Source of the DNA: Pseudomonas putida
Lineage (GTDB): Bacteria; Pseudomonadota; Gammaproteobacteria; Pseudomonadales; Pseudomonadaceae
Assembly: GCF_026625125.1 (NCBI RefSeq)
Contig: NZ_CP113097.1
Location: 5,566,001 to 5,630,000 of the forward strand
Length of the DNA stretch: 64,000 bases
Reading direction: 5' to 3'
Shown: piece after piece, positions 40,080 through 49,030 of the stretch
Position numbering within the stretch: the first letter of the stretch is position 1
Layout of the letters: every line of letters starts with the position of its first letter
Translations under genes and position numbers: made by a program
The notes under the pieces: generated by a model
What the model was told of the DNA's origin: nothing
What the model saw: only the letters and a program-made list of their open reading frames with translations
The model's database searches: none

Positions 40080-41975
40080 TCAGTGCCAGCGCAAACCCTC
40101 AGCCGGCACGGGCCGCCCGAACCAGTAGCCCTGCCCCAACTGGCACTGCTGCTCGAGCAGGAACCTGGCTTGCTCCGCCTGCTCGATGCCTTCGGCGTGC
40201 ACCTGCATGCCCATGCTCCGCGCCAGGGCGATGACCACCCGCACGATGGCGACGTCATCGTCATCCATCGGCAAGCCGGCGACGAAGCCCTGGTCGATCT
40301 TCAGCTTCTGCACTGGCAGGCGCTTGAGCCGCAGCAACGACGAATAGCCGGTGCCAAAGTCGTCGATTGCCAGGTTCAAGCCCAGCTCACGCAACCGGTG
40401 CAGTTGCTCCAGCGCGACTTCGGGGTCTTCCATGACGGCACTCTCGGTCACCTCCACCTCCAGTAGCGACGGATCCAGGCCGGTCTCGTGCAACACACCG
40501 GCCACTTGCCGGTAAAGCTCACGCTGGCCGAACAGCCGGCTGGAAATGTTGACTGCAACGAACTCGAGCAGGCGCCCGTCAGCCTGCCAACTGACCATCT
40601 GCCGGCACGCCTCGCGCATCACCCAGGCGTCGATGTCGGCAATCAGCCCAGTGCGCTCGGCGATAGGAATGAATTCGCTTGGCGGCACCAAGCCACGTTG
40701 CGGGTGCTGCCAACGCACCAGCGCCTCCACCCCAACCATCTTCGACGTGAACAGGTCGAACACCGGCTGGTAGAACACCCGCAGCTCGTCTTGGGCCAGC
40801 GCGCGGCGCAGTTCGCCTGCCGTTTCCACACGGTGCTGGGCGTGCGCCGTCAGCTCTTCGGTGTACAGCGCGTAACAGGCGCGGCCATTGTGCTTGGCCT
40901 TGTACAGCGCCGAGTCGGCGTTGCGCAGCAGCTGTTCGGCGCTCAACGCATCACTGGGGAACAGGCTGATACCAACGCTGACGCTGATGAACAGCCGATG
41001 CCCATCGAACTCGAACGGTTCGCGCATGCGTTCGATGAGGGCCTGTGCCAGTTTGCCGGCCTGGCCGACCTGCTGGCAGTTCTCCGCCAGCACACCGAAC
41101 TCGTCACCGCCCAGGCGCGCCAAGGTCACACCATTGCCAACCACCTCGGCCAGACGCTCGCCTACCAGCTTGAGCAGCTGATCACCGATGGTGTGGCCTA
41201 GCCCATCGTTGATGCTCTGGAAGTGGTCCAGATCAAGCAGCAACAACGCACATCCACGCTTGTTGGCCTGTGCCGAAGCCAGTGCCTGCTCGGCCCGGTC
41301 GTTGAACAGCAAACGGTTGGGCAAGCCGGTAAGGGGGTCGTGGTGGGCCAGGTAGGCCAATTCCTGCTCGGTATGCTTGATTGCGCTGATGTCGCTGAAT
41401 ACCGCGACATAATGGGTCAGCTCGCCGTCATCGTCGTGAATGGCACGGATCGTCTGCCATTGCGGGTAGATTTCACCACTCTTGCGCCGGTTCCATATCT
41501 CCCCGCTCCACTCGCCCTTCTCTGCCAGGGTGGCATAAATCTGCTGATAGAACGGCACGCCGTGCCGGCCCGACTTGAACTTGCTCGGGCGCTGGCCGAG
41601 TACTTCTTCCTGCTGGTAGCCGGTGATCCGCATGAACGCGCGGTTGACGTGCACGATCAGCCCCTGGCGGTCGGTGACCAGTACGCCCTCCAGGGTACAG
41701 TCGAACACGGCTGCGGCCATACGCAGACGGGCGCGGTCCTCGCTGCGAAGACGGGCGCCGACACCGATGAAATTGAGCAGACGGGCCCGGGTGAAGAAAA
41801 TCAGCGCCGCGCTGGCCAGCACCCAAAGGACAACATTGATCTGCCGCCCTACGGCCAAGGCCAGAGGATCTTCAGACATACTGCGCAAAACCACCTCTGA
41901 CAGCACCAGCCAGAGGATCGAGAGCACCAGATACAGCGCGGCCATGCGCAAGGCGTCGCGAACGGAAACAGACAT
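40080..41975 (-). CDS. Membrane PAS-GGDEF-EAL c-di-GMP enzyme
   Basis: 631 residues from MSVSVRDALRMAA; an in-frame ATG 36 nt earlier is possible and neither has a strong ribosome site. A two-helix membrane anchor (11-30, 43-62) is followed by a PAS domain (about 85-205), GGDEF (about 207-375, intact GGDEF at 289-293, no RxxD inhibition site) and EAL (about 390-631, EAL at 417-419, DDFGTGYSSL present). Both catalytic motifs look intact, so it could make or degrade c-di-GMP; many such hybrids act mainly as phosphodiesterases. It is convergent with metI. Confidence 0.9.
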   Translation of the reverse strand: MSVSVRDALRMAALYLVLSILWLVLSEVVLRSMSEDPLALAVGRQINVVLWVLASAALIFFTRARLLNFIGVGARLRSEDRARLRMAAAVFDCTLEGVLVTDRQGLIVHVNRAFMRITGYQQEEVLGQRPSKFKSGRHGVPFYQQIYATLAEKGEWSGEIWNRRKSGEIYPQWQTIRAIHDDDGELTHYVAVFSDISAIKHTEQELAYLAHHDPLTGLPNRLLFNDRAEQALASAQANKRGCALLLLDLDHFQSINDGLGHTIGDQLLKLVGERLAEVVGNGVTLARLGGDEFGVLAENCQQVGQAGKLAQALIERMREPFEFDGHRLFISVSVGISLFPSDALSAEQLLRNADSALYKAKHNGRACYALYTEELTAHAQHRVETAGELRRALAQDELRVFYQPVFDLFTSKMVGVEALVRWQHPQRGLVPPSEFIPIAERTGLIADIDAWVMREACRQMVSWQADGRLLEFVAVNISSRLFGQRELYRQVAGVLHETGLDPSLLEVEVTESAVMEDPEVALEQLHRLRELGLNLAIDDFGTGYSSLLRLKRLPVQKLKIDQGFVAGLPMDDDDVAIVRVVIALARSMGMQVHAEGIEQAEQARFLLEQQCQLGQGYWFGRPVPAEGLRWH

Positions 41976-42121
41976 GTCGGCAACAAAAGTCCATGAAAAA
42001 TGATGGGGCATTATAGAGGCAGAAACATGCAGTGACGTCCTATCTGAAAGGGTGACTGGTTTTATTTCCCTACCAAGGGATAATCAGGCCTTTCCCTGTT
42101 TCTTCGAGGGCTTTTACACCT

Positions 42122-43306
42122 ATGTGGTATTACGGTCTGCTCGACTTGTCGGCCTGGCAACTGGTTGGCGTTACCCTGCTGATGACTCACGTGACCATCA
42201 TCAGTGTCACCATCTACCTGCACCGCTACTCGGCCCACCGTGCCCTGGAGCTCAATGGCGCGCTCAAGCACTTCTTCCGCTTCTGGCTGTGGCTGACCAC
42301 GGCGCAGAACACCCGCGAGTGGACAGCCGTTCACCGCAAGCACCACGCCAAGTGCGAAACCCCGGACGACCCGCACAGCCCGGTGCACAAAGGCCTGGGC
42401 ACGGTGCTGCGCAAGGGCGCCGAACTCTACCGGGAAGAAGCGCTCAACCCCGAAACCCTGCGGATCTATGGCAAAAATTGCCCGGATGACTGGATCGAGC
42501 GCAACCTCTACTCACGCTACAAACATGGCGGTATCGCCCTGCTGGCAGTGCTCGACCTGCTGCTGTTCGGCACCATCGGCATCACCATCTGGGCGGTGCA
42601 GATGATGTGGATTCCGTTCTGGGCAGCGGGGGTGGTCAACGGCTTGGGCCATGCGGTGGGCTACCGCAACTTCGAGTGCCGTGACGCGGCGACCAACCTG
42701 GTGCCATGGGGCATCGTCATCGGTGGCGAAGAACTGCACAACAACCACCACACCTACCCCAACTCGGCCAAGCTGTCGGTCAAGCGCTGGGAGTTCGACA
42801 TGGGCTGGGCCTGGATACGCCTGTTGTGCCTGCTGCGCCTGGCCAAAGTGCAACGAGTGGCCCCCATCGCCCACCGCGTCGAGGGCAAGGCCAACCTGGA
42901 CATGGACACCACCATGGCCATCCTCAACAACCGCTTCCAGATCATGGCCCAATACCGCAAGCTGGTGATCGGCCCCCTGGTCAAGCAGGAACTGGCCAAG
43001 GTCGACGCCTCGGTACGCCATCGCTTCCGCCGGGCCAAACGCCTGCTATCGCGGGAGCCCAGCCTGCTCGAAGAGCGTCACCATGTGCGTATCGAGTCCC
43101 TGCTGGCGCAGAGCCAGGCACTCAAGACCATCTATGAAAAGCGTTTGGCCTTGCAGCAGATCTGGGCCCGTACCAGCGCCAACGGCCACGACATGCTCGC
43201 CGCCATGAAAGACTGGGTACACGAGGCGGAGGCCAGTGGCATTCATGCACTGCACGAATTTGCAGCGCAATTGAAAACCTACTCCCTGCGCCCGCACGGC
43301 GCCTGA
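42122..43306 (+). CDS. desA: Delta-9 phospholipid acyl desaturase DesA
   Basis: 394 residues. Di-iron histidine boxes HRYSAH (34-39), HRKHH (71-75) and HNNHH (206-210) are in the acyl-lipid desaturase arrangement, with membrane segments around 13-33, 50-62, 135-165. It closely resembles P. aeruginosa DesA, which desaturates acyl chains of existing phospholipids with O2. A long helical cytosolic tail (residues 260-394) of unknown role follows. Divergent from the c-di-GMP gene with 146 nt between starts. Confidence 0.92.
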   Translation: MWYYGLLDLSAWQLVGVTLLMTHVTIISVTIYLHRYSAHRALELNGALKHFFRFWLWLTTAQNTREWTAVHRKHHAKCETPDDPHSPVHKGLGTVLRKGAELYREEALNPETLRIYGKNCPDDWIERNLYSRYKHGGIALLAVLDLLLFGTIGITIWAVQMMWIPFWAAGVVNGLGHAVGYRNFECRDAATNLVPWGIVIGGEELHNNHHTYPNSAKLSVKRWEFDMGWAWIRLLCLLRLAKVQRVAPIAHRVEGKANLDMDTTMAILNNRFQIMAQYRKLVIGPLVKQELAKVDASVRHRFRRAKRLLSREPSLLEERHHVRIESLLAQSQALKTIYEKRLALQQIWARTSANGHDMLAAMKDWVHEAEASGIHALHEFAAQLKTYSLRPHGA

Positions 43307-43447
43307 CCACCGTTGATCGGCACGCCCTGCAACGGGGCGTGCTTGCTGGAACTTCCCCTCTGAAAAACCACTCAAACCCGGCACATCGCCCGCGTGGCGG
43401 GCCGGTCTGTGGCCGCACGCTTACCCGTCGAGAGCCACTCCGTGCAC

Positions 43448-44434
43448 ATGGCCAAGAACATCCATCCAACGTTGCCCGGCAATTCAGCTCCCGAGGCAGC
43501 CCAAACTCTGCTGGCCTTGCTGCATGCCCAAGGCGAAGTGGCTCGCCTGAGCGAACGTGAACAGCTCTTCAGCTCGTTGCTCGACAGCGTCAATGCGGTG
43601 CTCTGGGCGTTCGACTGGGAAACACGCCAGGTGCTCTACGTCAGCCCCGCCTACGAACGCATTTTCGGCCGGCCTACCAGCCTGGTGTTGGCCGACTTCA
43701 ACGAGTGGCGCGATAGCATCTACCCCGATGACCTGGAGTACGCCGAGCGCAGCCTGGCCCAGGTGCTGATCAAAGGCGCGGTTGAAGACCGCGAATACCG
43801 CATCCTCAACGCAAACGGCCAAGTGCGCTGGCTGAGTGACAAGTGCTACATCAACCAGCAGCATGAAGGTGAGCGGGTGATCATCGTCGGCATTGCCGAG
43901 GACATCACCGAAAAGAAGCAGCTTGAAGGCGAACTGCATCGCCTGGCTACCACCGACGTGCTGACCCAAAGCAGCAACCGCCGGCACTTTTTCGAATGTG
44001 CAGGCCAAGCCTTCGACAACGCACGCGAAGACGGCACACCCCTGGCATTCCTGCTGCTGGATATCGACGATTTCAAGCAGATCAACGACAACTATGGCCA
44101 TCAGGAGGGCGATCAGGTGCTGCAACGCATTGCCGACAGCGGCAAGGCGGTGCTGCGCCGCGGCGACCTGTTCGGGCGTATTGGTGGCGAGGAGTTTGCT
44201 GCGGTGTTCCCTGGCTGCAATGCGCAGGTCGCCGAGCAGATCGCCGAGCGCCTGCAGCGCGAGATTCAGCGGCTGAGCTTCAGCCATGGCGAGCAGGTGT
44301 ATGGCGTGACGGTAAGCCAGGGGCTGACCGGGCTCACGGAAGAGGATGACTCACTGGACAGCCTCTTCGCCCGGGCTGATGCGGCGATGTACCGGGCCAA
44401 GCGGCAGGGAAAGAACCAGATCGTGCGGGGCTGA
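43448..44434 (+). CDS. PAS-GGDEF diguanylate cyclase
   Basis: 328 residues from the ATG of MAKNIHPTLPG; GTGs at 43442 and 43394 are alternatives. A short helix is followed by a PAS domain (about 40-155, with the FDWETRQVLYVSPAYERIFGR and REYRILNANGQVRWL pattern) and a GGDEF domain (165-328). The active site GGEEF is at 246-250, and RxxD (Arg237-Asp240) sits exactly five residues before it, giving a product-inhibition I-site. So it is predicted to be an active, feedback-controlled cyclase, soluble, with PAS-sensed input. It follows desA by 141 nt. Confidence 0.9.
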   Translation: MAKNIHPTLPGNSAPEAAQTLLALLHAQGEVARLSEREQLFSSLLDSVNAVLWAFDWETRQVLYVSPAYERIFGRPTSLVLADFNEWRDSIYPDDLEYAERSLAQVLIKGAVEDREYRILNANGQVRWLSDKCYINQQHEGERVIIVGIAEDITEKKQLEGELHRLATTDVLTQSSNRRHFFECAGQAFDNAREDGTPLAFLLLDIDDFKQINDNYGHQEGDQVLQRIADSGKAVLRRGDLFGRIGGEEFAAVFPGCNAQVAEQIAERLQREIQRLSFSHGEQVYGVTVSQGLTGLTEEDDSLDSLFARADAAMYRAKRQGKNQIVRG

Positions 44435-44470
44435 ACCCTTGGGTGCGCACAGCGGCACCCAAAAACTCAG

Positions 44471-45730
44471 TTACGTACCCCTCTCCTCAGCCACAGGCGG
44501 CTCTTGCTCCGGCGGTTTTACCTCTGGATTCTCCACCTTGCGCAACCGGCTCAACTGCGCCAACCCAACCTTGAGCAAGCGCGCGGTCTTGCTCTCGGCA
44601 ACCCTCTCCAACTCTTGGCTCGCCGGCAGTCGCGCCAGTTGCCCGGCGAGGTTCATGGCCAGGATCTCCCGAGAATAAACCCAACCACCCAACTGATAGA
44701 TTGCCGCGATCAGCTCGCGCAGGCCCAGCGGCAAGCGCCAGCGGGTTCGCAGTGCCGAGCCGAACGCTGCGCCGAAGTCGCTCAGTGACGCCTGCACCAG
44801 GCCATCGTGCAGTTCCCCACCGGCCAGCCGCCATTCCTGCAGGCAGCGCAGCACCGCAAGGTCACCCAGGCAGTGCAACAGCCCGGCGCAGTAACACAGC
44901 TCTTCGTCGAGTTCGAGCATGCGCGCCAGCGAACGCGCGTATTCGGCGGTATGCAGCGACAAGTTCCAGAAATGCGCCGCCTGCTGCGCCAGCAGTGGAT
45001 CGGTCAGGCGGGCGCTGCGTTTGAGGGCCAGGCCCAGGATCAGGTTCATGCTCTGCGTGCTGCCAAGCTTGTGCAGGGCTTGTAGCAAGGTCTGCACCGG
45101 TGCATCGCGGTGCAGGGCAGCACTGTTGGCGGCAGCGATCAGTACGGCAGTCACCTGCGGGTCGTTGCGCACCTCCTCTTCGAGCACCTTGAGGTCCAGC
45201 CCCTGAGGGTTCAGCGCGCGCTTGATCGCCACCTGCACATCCGCGAACAGCGGCCCGCCATCGGCGGTGGCGCGGCGCTGCTCAAGGAAGGCCGGCAGGC
45301 TTGCCCCAGGCTGCAACGGCGGCACGGGGCAGGCAATTTGCTCACCCACTTCAAGCAGCAGCTCTTCCAGACGCTTGCGCAGGTTGTCCATGTTCAGTGG
45401 CTTGCTCAGGTAAGCCGTGGGGTGCAGCGGCAGCGCCTCACGCACGCTGGCACTGTCACTGCGGTTGCTCATGAGAATGAACGGCAACCCCGGCCCCTTG
45501 GCGCGCACCTTGCGCAACAGGTCCAGGCCATCGACACCTGCAAGCTCACGGGCGGCGATGATCAGGTCAGGCTTGCTGGCCAATGCCGTGAGCGCCTGGG
45601 AGCCATCGGCGCATACCTGCAGCCGGGCATCACAACGCACGCTGAGCAACATCTCACGCAGCATGTCGCGCACCCAAGGGTCGCCTTCGGCAATCAGTAC
45701 GCAAGGTGGGGTGGGGTCTGCAGCGCTCAT
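44471..45730 (-). CDS. Receiver-HDOD protein with a degenerate receiver
   Basis: 419 residues. An N-terminal CheY-like domain (10-125) has the acidic pair (EGDP) and the Lys of SKPL, but Ala60 replaces the phosphoacceptor Asp (PDLIIAARELAGVDG). The HDOD domain (about 150-350: LNPQGLDLKVLEEEVRNDPQVTAVLIAAANSA..., ELCYCAGLLHCLGDLAVLRCL) is a non-catalytic HD relative that in other bacteria works in c-di-GMP and motility signalling. AGGAG precedes the start. It converges with the diguanylate cyclase gene, 36 nt apart. Confidence 0.85.
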   Translation of the reverse strand: MSAADPTPPCVLIAEGDPWVRDMLREMLLSVRCDARLQVCADGSQALTALASKPDLIIAARELAGVDGLDLLRKVRAKGPGLPFILMSNRSDSASVREALPLHPTAYLSKPLNMDNLRKRLEELLLEVGEQIACPVPPLQPGASLPAFLEQRRATADGGPLFADVQVAIKRALNPQGLDLKVLEEEVRNDPQVTAVLIAAANSAALHRDAPVQTLLQALHKLGSTQSMNLILGLALKRSARLTDPLLAQQAAHFWNLSLHTAEYARSLARMLELDEELCYCAGLLHCLGDLAVLRCLQEWRLAGGELHDGLVQASLSDFGAAFGSALRTRWRLPLGLRELIAAIYQLGGWVYSREILAMNLAGQLARLPASQELERVAESKTARLLKVGLAQLSRLRKVENPEVKPPEQEPPVAEERGT

Positions 45731-45822
45731 GGCCAACTCCTGAATATCCCTGACACGCAATCCGTTGCAGCTTCCAAGGCAAGTCCTGTGACAACCATAG
45801 CGCCACAGCCCTTTGTTAGGCA

Positions 45823-45852
45823 CAAAAAAAACCCGCCTAGGCGGGTTTTTTT
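45823..45852. terminator. Perfect palindromic terminator
   Basis: ACCCGCCTAGGCGGGT flanked by an A-run on one side and a T-run on the other. It terminates gabT on minus and could also act on plus-strand transcripts. Confidence 0.9.
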
Positions 45853-45867
45853 ATGAAGCCTGTCACA

Positions 45868-47145
45868 TCAGGCCAGTTCAGCGAAGCACTCTTCGATGAT
45901 GGCCAGGCCCTTGTCGAGCAGCTCATCTTCGGCGGTCAGCGGAACCAGGATACGCAGGACGTTGCCGTAGGTGCCGCAGGACAGCAGGATCAGGCCCTTG
46001 TCGCGCGCTTTGGCAACCACTTGAGCAACGGCGGCGGCGTTCGGGGTGTGGGTGCCTTTTTCGAAGACTTCCACAGCGATCATCGAACCCAGACCACGGA
46101 CATCGCCAATGATCGGGTGCTTTTCCTGGATCTTGCGCAGGCCGGTGGTCAGGTGCTCACCTACTGCCTTGCTGCGGTCCAGCAGCTTCTCTTCCTCGAA
46201 CACCTGGATGACGGCCAGAGCCGCGGCGCAGGCGATCGGCGAACCGGCGTAAGTACCGCCCAGGCCGCCCGGAGCGATGGCGTCCATGATCTCGGCCTTG
46301 CCGCAAACACCGGCCAGCGGGAAGCCGCCAGCAATGGATTTGGCGAAGGTGGTCAGGTCCGGCGCTACGCCCATCTGTTCCATGGCGAAGAAGGTGCCGG
46401 TACGGCCAGCGCCAGTCTGTACTTCGTCGGCGATCAGCAGAATACCGTGCTGGTCGCACAGGGCCCGCAGGCGCTTCATCAGCTCTTTAGGCGCTGGCAG
46501 GAAGCCGCCTTCGCCCTGTACCGGCTCGAGGATGATCGCGGCGATGTCGCGCGGCTCGGCGTCGTTCTTGAAGATGCGCTCGACCGAAGCGATGGCGTCG
46601 TCAACGCTGACACCGTGCAGTTCGCTCGGGAACAGGGCGCGGAAGATGCCGCCCGGCATCAGGCCCATGCCAGCGGAGTACGGTACAACCTTGCCGGTCA
46701 GGCCCAAGGTCATCATGGTGCGGCCGTGGTAGCCGCCGGTGAAGGCGATCACGCCAGCACGGCCAGTGGCGGCACGGGCGATTTTCACGGCGTTCTCAAC
46801 GGCTTCGGAGCCGGTGGAAACCAGCAGGGTCTTCTTGTCGAAGTCACCTGGGACCAGTTTGTTGATCTTCTCGCACAGCTCTACGTAAGGCTCGTAAGCC
46901 AGTACCTGGAAGCAGGTGTGGCTGACTTTGGTCAGCTGCTCTTGAACAGCGGCAACCACTTTAGGGTGCAGATGGCCGGTGTTCAGGACTGCGATGCCGC
47001 CAGCGAAGTCGATCAGTTCGCGGCCTTCAACGTCGATCACGGTCGAGTTCTTCGCGCTTTCGACGAAGATCGGGTGGATCTGGCCTACGCCACGCGGGAC
47101 GGCGGCTACACGACGTTGCATCAAGGATTCGTTGGTCTTGCTCAT
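45868..47145 (-). CDS. gabT: 4-Aminobutyrate aminotransferase
   Basis: 425 residues, class III PLP aminotransferase. It converts GABA and 2-oxoglutarate to succinate semialdehyde and glutamate. PLP-binding features are STGSEAVENAVKIAR (phosphate), ADEVQTGAGRTG with Asp240, and Lys269 in TFAKSIAGGFP (Schiff base). The start MSKTNESLMQRR is conserved. It lies 178 nt downstream of gabD on the same strand, with a terminator in the gap, so it probably also has its own promoter. Confidence 0.96.
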   Translation of the reverse strand: MSKTNESLMQRRVAAVPRGVGQIHPIFVESAKNSTVIDVEGRELIDFAGGIAVLNTGHLHPKVVAAVQEQLTKVSHTCFQVLAYEPYVELCEKINKLVPGDFDKKTLLVSTGSEAVENAVKIARAATGRAGVIAFTGGYHGRTMMTLGLTGKVVPYSAGMGLMPGGIFRALFPSELHGVSVDDAIASVERIFKNDAEPRDIAAIILEPVQGEGGFLPAPKELMKRLRALCDQHGILLIADEVQTGAGRTGTFFAMEQMGVAPDLTTFAKSIAGGFPLAGVCGKAEIMDAIAPGGLGGTYAGSPIACAAALAVIQVFEEEKLLDRSKAVGEHLTTGLRKIQEKHPIIGDVRGLGSMIAVEVFEKGTHTPNAAAVAQVVAKARDKGLILLSCGTYGNVLRILVPLTAEDELLDKGLAIIEECFAELA

Positions 47146-47263
47146 AATGCCCTCATTTGCGCCGATCAGCGGCGCTTTTATTCGGGGGTGGCTGGGAGTG
47201 CTCGCGAACAGTATTCGTTGATCGACTGCCGTGAACGCCCTGGCCACCAGGTGCTGCGATGTC

Positions 47264-47302
47264 AAAAAAGCCAGCGAGACGTCGCTCTCGCGCCCCGCTG
47301 GC
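47264..47302 (-). terminator. Terminator of gabD
   Basis: Read on minus: GCCAGCG, an inner GCGAGAG...CTCGC region and CGCTGGC followed by TTTTTT. It lies just after the gabD stop and before gabT. Confidence 0.85.
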
Positions 47303-47323
47303 AGAGGTAAAGCCTTCAGCGCA

Positions 47324-48766
47324 TCAGACGCTGATGCACAGGTACTTGATTTCGAGGTAGTCCTCGATACCGTACTTGGAACCTTCACGGCCCAGGCCCG
47401 AAGCCTTGATACCGCCAAACGGCGCGACTTCGTTGGAGATCAGGCCGGTGTTGATACCCACCATGCCGTATTCCAGCGCTTCGGCAACACGGAACACACG
47501 GCTCATGTCGCGGGCATAGAAGTACGAGGCCAGGCCGAACTCGGTGTCGTTGGACATGGCGATGACTTCGGCCTCGTCCTTGAAGCGGAACAGCGGCGCC
47601 AGCGGGCCGAAGGTCTCTTCCTTGGCGACGGCAGCGGTCTTCGGCACGTCGACCAGGATGGTCGGCTCGAAGAAGTTGCCTTCGATCAGCTTGCCACCGG
47701 ACAGCACCTTGGCGCCTTTGGAGACGGCGTCCGCGATGTGCTCCTGAACCTTGGCGACGGCCTTGCCATCGATCAGCGGGCCAGTGGTGGTGCCGTCGTC
47801 CAGGCCGTTACCGATCTTCAGCTTGGCCACAGCGGCCTTGAGCTTCTCGGCGAAGGCATCGTAGACGCCGTCCTGCACGTAGATACGGTTGGCGCAAACG
47901 CAGGTCTGGCCGTTGTTGCGGTATTTGGAGATGATCGCGCCCTCTACCGCCTTGTCCAGGTCGGCATCGTCGAACACGATGAACGGGGCGTTGCCACCCA
48001 GCTCCAGGGAAACCTTCTTGATGTCCTTGGCACATTCTTCCATCAGCTGGCGACCGATTTCGGTCGAGCCGGTGAAGGACAGTTTGCGCACCAGGGAGTT
48101 GCCGGTCAGCTCGCCGCCGACTTCGCCAGCGCTGCCGGTCACCACGCTCAGCACACCAGCCGGGATGCCGGCACGGGTAGCCAGCTCGACCAGGGCCAGG
48201 GCAGAGTAAGGGGTTTGCGAAGCAGGCTTGAGCACCATGGTGCAGCCAGCGGCCAGGGCCGGGCCGGCTTTACGGGTGATCATCGCCGCCGGGAAGTTCC
48301 ACGGGGTGATGGCCGCGGTGACACCGATCGGCTGCTTGATGACGATCAGGCGCTTGTCAGGCTGGTGGCCCGGGATGGTATCCCCGTAAACGCGCTTGGC
48401 TTCTTCGGCGAACCACTCGATGAACGAGGCTGCGTAAGCGATTTCGCCTTTGGCTTCGGCCAGTGGCTTGCCTTGTTCGGTGGTCATCAGACGAGCCAGG
48501 TCGTCCTGGTTCTCGATCATCAGTTCGAACCAGCGGCGCAGCTTGTTCGAGCGCTCTTTGGCGGTCAGAGCACGCCAGGCCGGCAGGGCCTTGTCGGCAG
48601 CTTCGATGGCGCGGCGGGTTTCCGCAGTGCCCATCTTCGGCACGGTACCGATGACTTCACCTGTGGCCGGGTTGGTCACATTGATGGTCTGGCCGCTGTC
48701 CGCATCCAGCCATTCACCATTGATGAAGGCTTGCTGGCGGAACAACTGAGCGTCTTTGAGCTGCAT
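47324..48766 (-). CDS. gabD: Succinate-semialdehyde dehydrogenase (NADP+)
   Basis: 480 residues, aldehyde dehydrogenase family. It oxidises succinate semialdehyde to succinate. Catalytic Cys289 is in NNGQTCVCANR, the general base Glu255 in SLELGGNAP and the cofactor segment is PWNFPAAMITRK. The start MQLKDAQLFRQQAF is the family start. It is the first gene of gabDT. Its leader has a CGTTTGA/TCAAACG dyad. Confidence 0.96.
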   Translation of the reverse strand: MQLKDAQLFRQQAFINGEWLDADSGQTINVTNPATGEVIGTVPKMGTAETRRAIEAADKALPAWRALTAKERSNKLRRWFELMIENQDDLARLMTTEQGKPLAEAKGEIAYAASFIEWFAEEAKRVYGDTIPGHQPDKRLIVIKQPIGVTAAITPWNFPAAMITRKAGPALAAGCTMVLKPASQTPYSALALVELATRAGIPAGVLSVVTGSAGEVGGELTGNSLVRKLSFTGSTEIGRQLMEECAKDIKKVSLELGGNAPFIVFDDADLDKAVEGAIISKYRNNGQTCVCANRIYVQDGVYDAFAEKLKAAVAKLKIGNGLDDGTTTGPLIDGKAVAKVQEHIADAVSKGAKVLSGGKLIEGNFFEPTILVDVPKTAAVAKEETFGPLAPLFRFKDEAEVIAMSNDTEFGLASYFYARDMSRVFRVAEALEYGMVGINTGLISNEVAPFGGIKASGLGREGSKYGIEDYLEIKYLCISV

Positions 48767-48819
48767 GTCGGCTTCCCGAATTGTTGATTGTTGAAAAGCG
48801 CCCAAGGCAGGGCATCGAG

Positions 48820-48837
48820 CGTTTGAAATCTCAAACG
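48820..48837 (-). promoter_or_regulatory. CGTTTGA-N4-TCAAACG dyad upstream of gabD
   Basis: Perfect 7-bp inverted repeat 54-71 nt upstream of gabD. A second dyad, GTTC-N8-GAAC (48875-48890), lies about 50 bp further up. They look like operators for a gab regulator. The interval to the astA stop (49030) shows nothing else. Confidence 0.5.
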
Positions 48838-49030
48838 AATGCTAAGCGGCTGCTGGGGTATAGGACAATAGCCTGTTCGAAAAAAAGAACGAATGGTTGA
48901 ACAGGCCGGCGCTCGATCTGGATGAATGGTTCAGCGAACCGGCCTTGGCGTCGCCAAAGCCAATACAGGTTAGACGAATGAACTGAAAGAAATGTGAAGG
49001 GAGGACCGACGGCCCTCCCGAGGGGAATGA

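Noticed and set aside
45853..47310. 485-codon plus-strand frame and the similar frame over gabD
   Set aside because: Both are antisense to gabT and gabD, which are unmistakable enzymes.
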